DNA from: an uncultured Ruegeria sp.
GTDB lineage: Bacteria > Pseudomonadota > Alphaproteobacteria > Rhodobacterales > Rhodobacteraceae
Assembly: GCF_947497005.1 (NCBI RefSeq)
Contig: NZ_CANMFF010000001.1
Location: forward strand, 310,001-374,000
Reading direction: 5' to 3'
Length of the DNA: 64,000 nt
A program made the translations under genes and the position numbers. The notes under the pieces are model-generated. The model ran no database searches. It saw only the letters and a program-made list of their open reading frames with translations, and was not told the origin of the DNA. Within the stretch, counting starts at the first letter, position 1, and every line of letters begins with the position of its first letter. This document shows, in pieces, positions 63,521 through 64,000 of this stretch.

Positions 63521-64000
63521 ATGATCCGAGTATTGATGCTTGTGGCATCCTTTGCCATCGTCGCGGCCTGCTCTGCGCCACCACCCTCCACCGGAGATGA
63601 GGTGCAACGCCTGACAGCAGAGATTCAGAGGCTTGGGCCCGATATCGACCCTGAAGAAGCCGCACGGGCCGCGCAAGTCGCCTATGCCTATACCGCCCAG
63701 CTGGTGGACGAATACCAGATCACGGACCCACCCCTGATCCACAACGCTAAGGTCAACAAAGGTCTTCGCCCACGTGGCCTGTGTTGGCATTGGGCCGAGG
63801 ATATCGAGCGGCGCCTGAAACGGGAAAACTTTCAGACGCTGGAGTTGCATCGCGCCATCGCAAATGCCGACAATCCACTTAGGATCGACCACAGTACCGC
63901 TATCATCAGTCGCAGGGGAGAATCGCTGTATGACGGCGTCGTGCTCGACCCCTGGCGCTATGGCGGGGTCTTGTATTGGTCTCCGCTGGTTGAGGATACC
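63521..64000 (+). CDS. Lipoprotein of unknown function, cut by the window end
   Basis: An open frame of 160 codons to the last base. The signal MIRVLMLVASFAIVAAC has lipobox IVAAC (Cys17), so the product is a lipoprotein. The mature part contains EEAARAAQVAYAYTAQLVDEYQ, RPRGLCWHWAEDIERRL and LDPWRYGGVLYWSPL, where the Cys-Trp-His-Trp run stands out as a possible catalytic or metal site. I do not recognise a family. GAGG seven bases upstream supports ATG 63521; an ATG seven codons earlier is possible. The 3' end is outside the window. Confidence 0.75.
   Translation, partial: MIRVLMLVASFAIVAACSAPPPSTGDEVQRLTAEIQRLGPDIDPEEAARAAQVAYAYTAQLVDEYQITDPPLIHNAKVNKGLRPRGLCWHWAEDIERRLKRENFQTLELHRAIANADNPLRIDHSTAIISRRGESLYDGVVLDPWRYGGVLYWSPLVEDT

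Noticed and set aside
1-64000. CRISPR arrays, rRNA genes, transposases, phage genes
   Set aside because: Read for on both strands; no regular spacer-repeat series and no such gene products were found.

Overview
The window looks like chromosome of a marine alphaproteobacterium of the Rhodobacteraceae (Roseobacter/Ruegeria type). This is inferred from protein character and gene order, not from a database search. The markers are: the bolA - J-domain protein - cobS - cobT block; a long-linker FtsZ ending in an [11 protein letters not shown]-type tail; tandem DUF2484 genes inside the division cluster; a Hint-domain protein; a DUF1127 gene followed by CCTCCTCCC-loop hairpins; and a GTTC-N7-GTTC LexA-type box.

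Layout. 1-2452: end of pepT, a DUF4177 protein, then an AT-richer accessory patch with one unknown gene and about 400 empty bases. 2453-12122: cysK, bolA and the cobalt-chelatase genes cobS and cobT, interrupted by a NYN-ribonuclease-like gene and a Hint gene, then an M24 aminopeptidase and a DUF427 gene closed by a strong terminator. 12205-16337: an EamA transporter, a Tat-exported DUF3179 protein and a ClC channel. 16438-43156 (minus strand): a nearly complete division and cell wall (dcw) cluster, in transcription order mraZ-rsmH-ftsL-ftsI-murE-murF-mraY-murD, an inserted lipoprotein/flavoprotein/cupin trio, then ftsW-murG-murC-DUF2484-DUF2484-membrane protein-murB-ddl-ftsQ-ftsA-secreted protein-ftsZ-lpxC-bamD-recN. 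Many neighbours overlap by ATGA, which indicates translational coupling. The cluster supplies the peptidoglycan precursor pathway, the divisome, and the first steps of lipid A and outer membrane assembly.

43157-44691: a long gene-poor regulatory stretch, then a small DUF1127 gene with three two-hairpin small RNAs, each loop carrying a CCTCCTCCC motif. This matches the CcaF1/CcsR ('cuckoo' RNA) arrangement of Rhodobacter and is the most distinctive element of the window. 44692-54560: DUF1330, uvrD/pcrA with a LexA-type box, a GAF-GGDEF diguanylate cyclase, a lactate-dehydrogenase-like flavoenzyme, pyruvate carboxylase and a MAPEG-like membrane protein. 54574-56241: a 50-residue small protein, two identical tRNA-Gly(GCC) genes, a GNAT enzyme and a stand-alone Lrp-type ligand-binding domain. 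56396-64000: the histidine genes hisB-hisH-hisA-hisF-hisE, split by DUF2147, DUF2867, DUF302 and a fused membrane/spermidine-synthase-like protein, ending in a lipoprotein that runs off the window.

Starts were chosen by Shine-Dalgarno spacing, family length and overlap with neighbours. Several (lpxC, mraZ) use TTG. No CRISPR array, rRNA, transposase or phage gene was seen.
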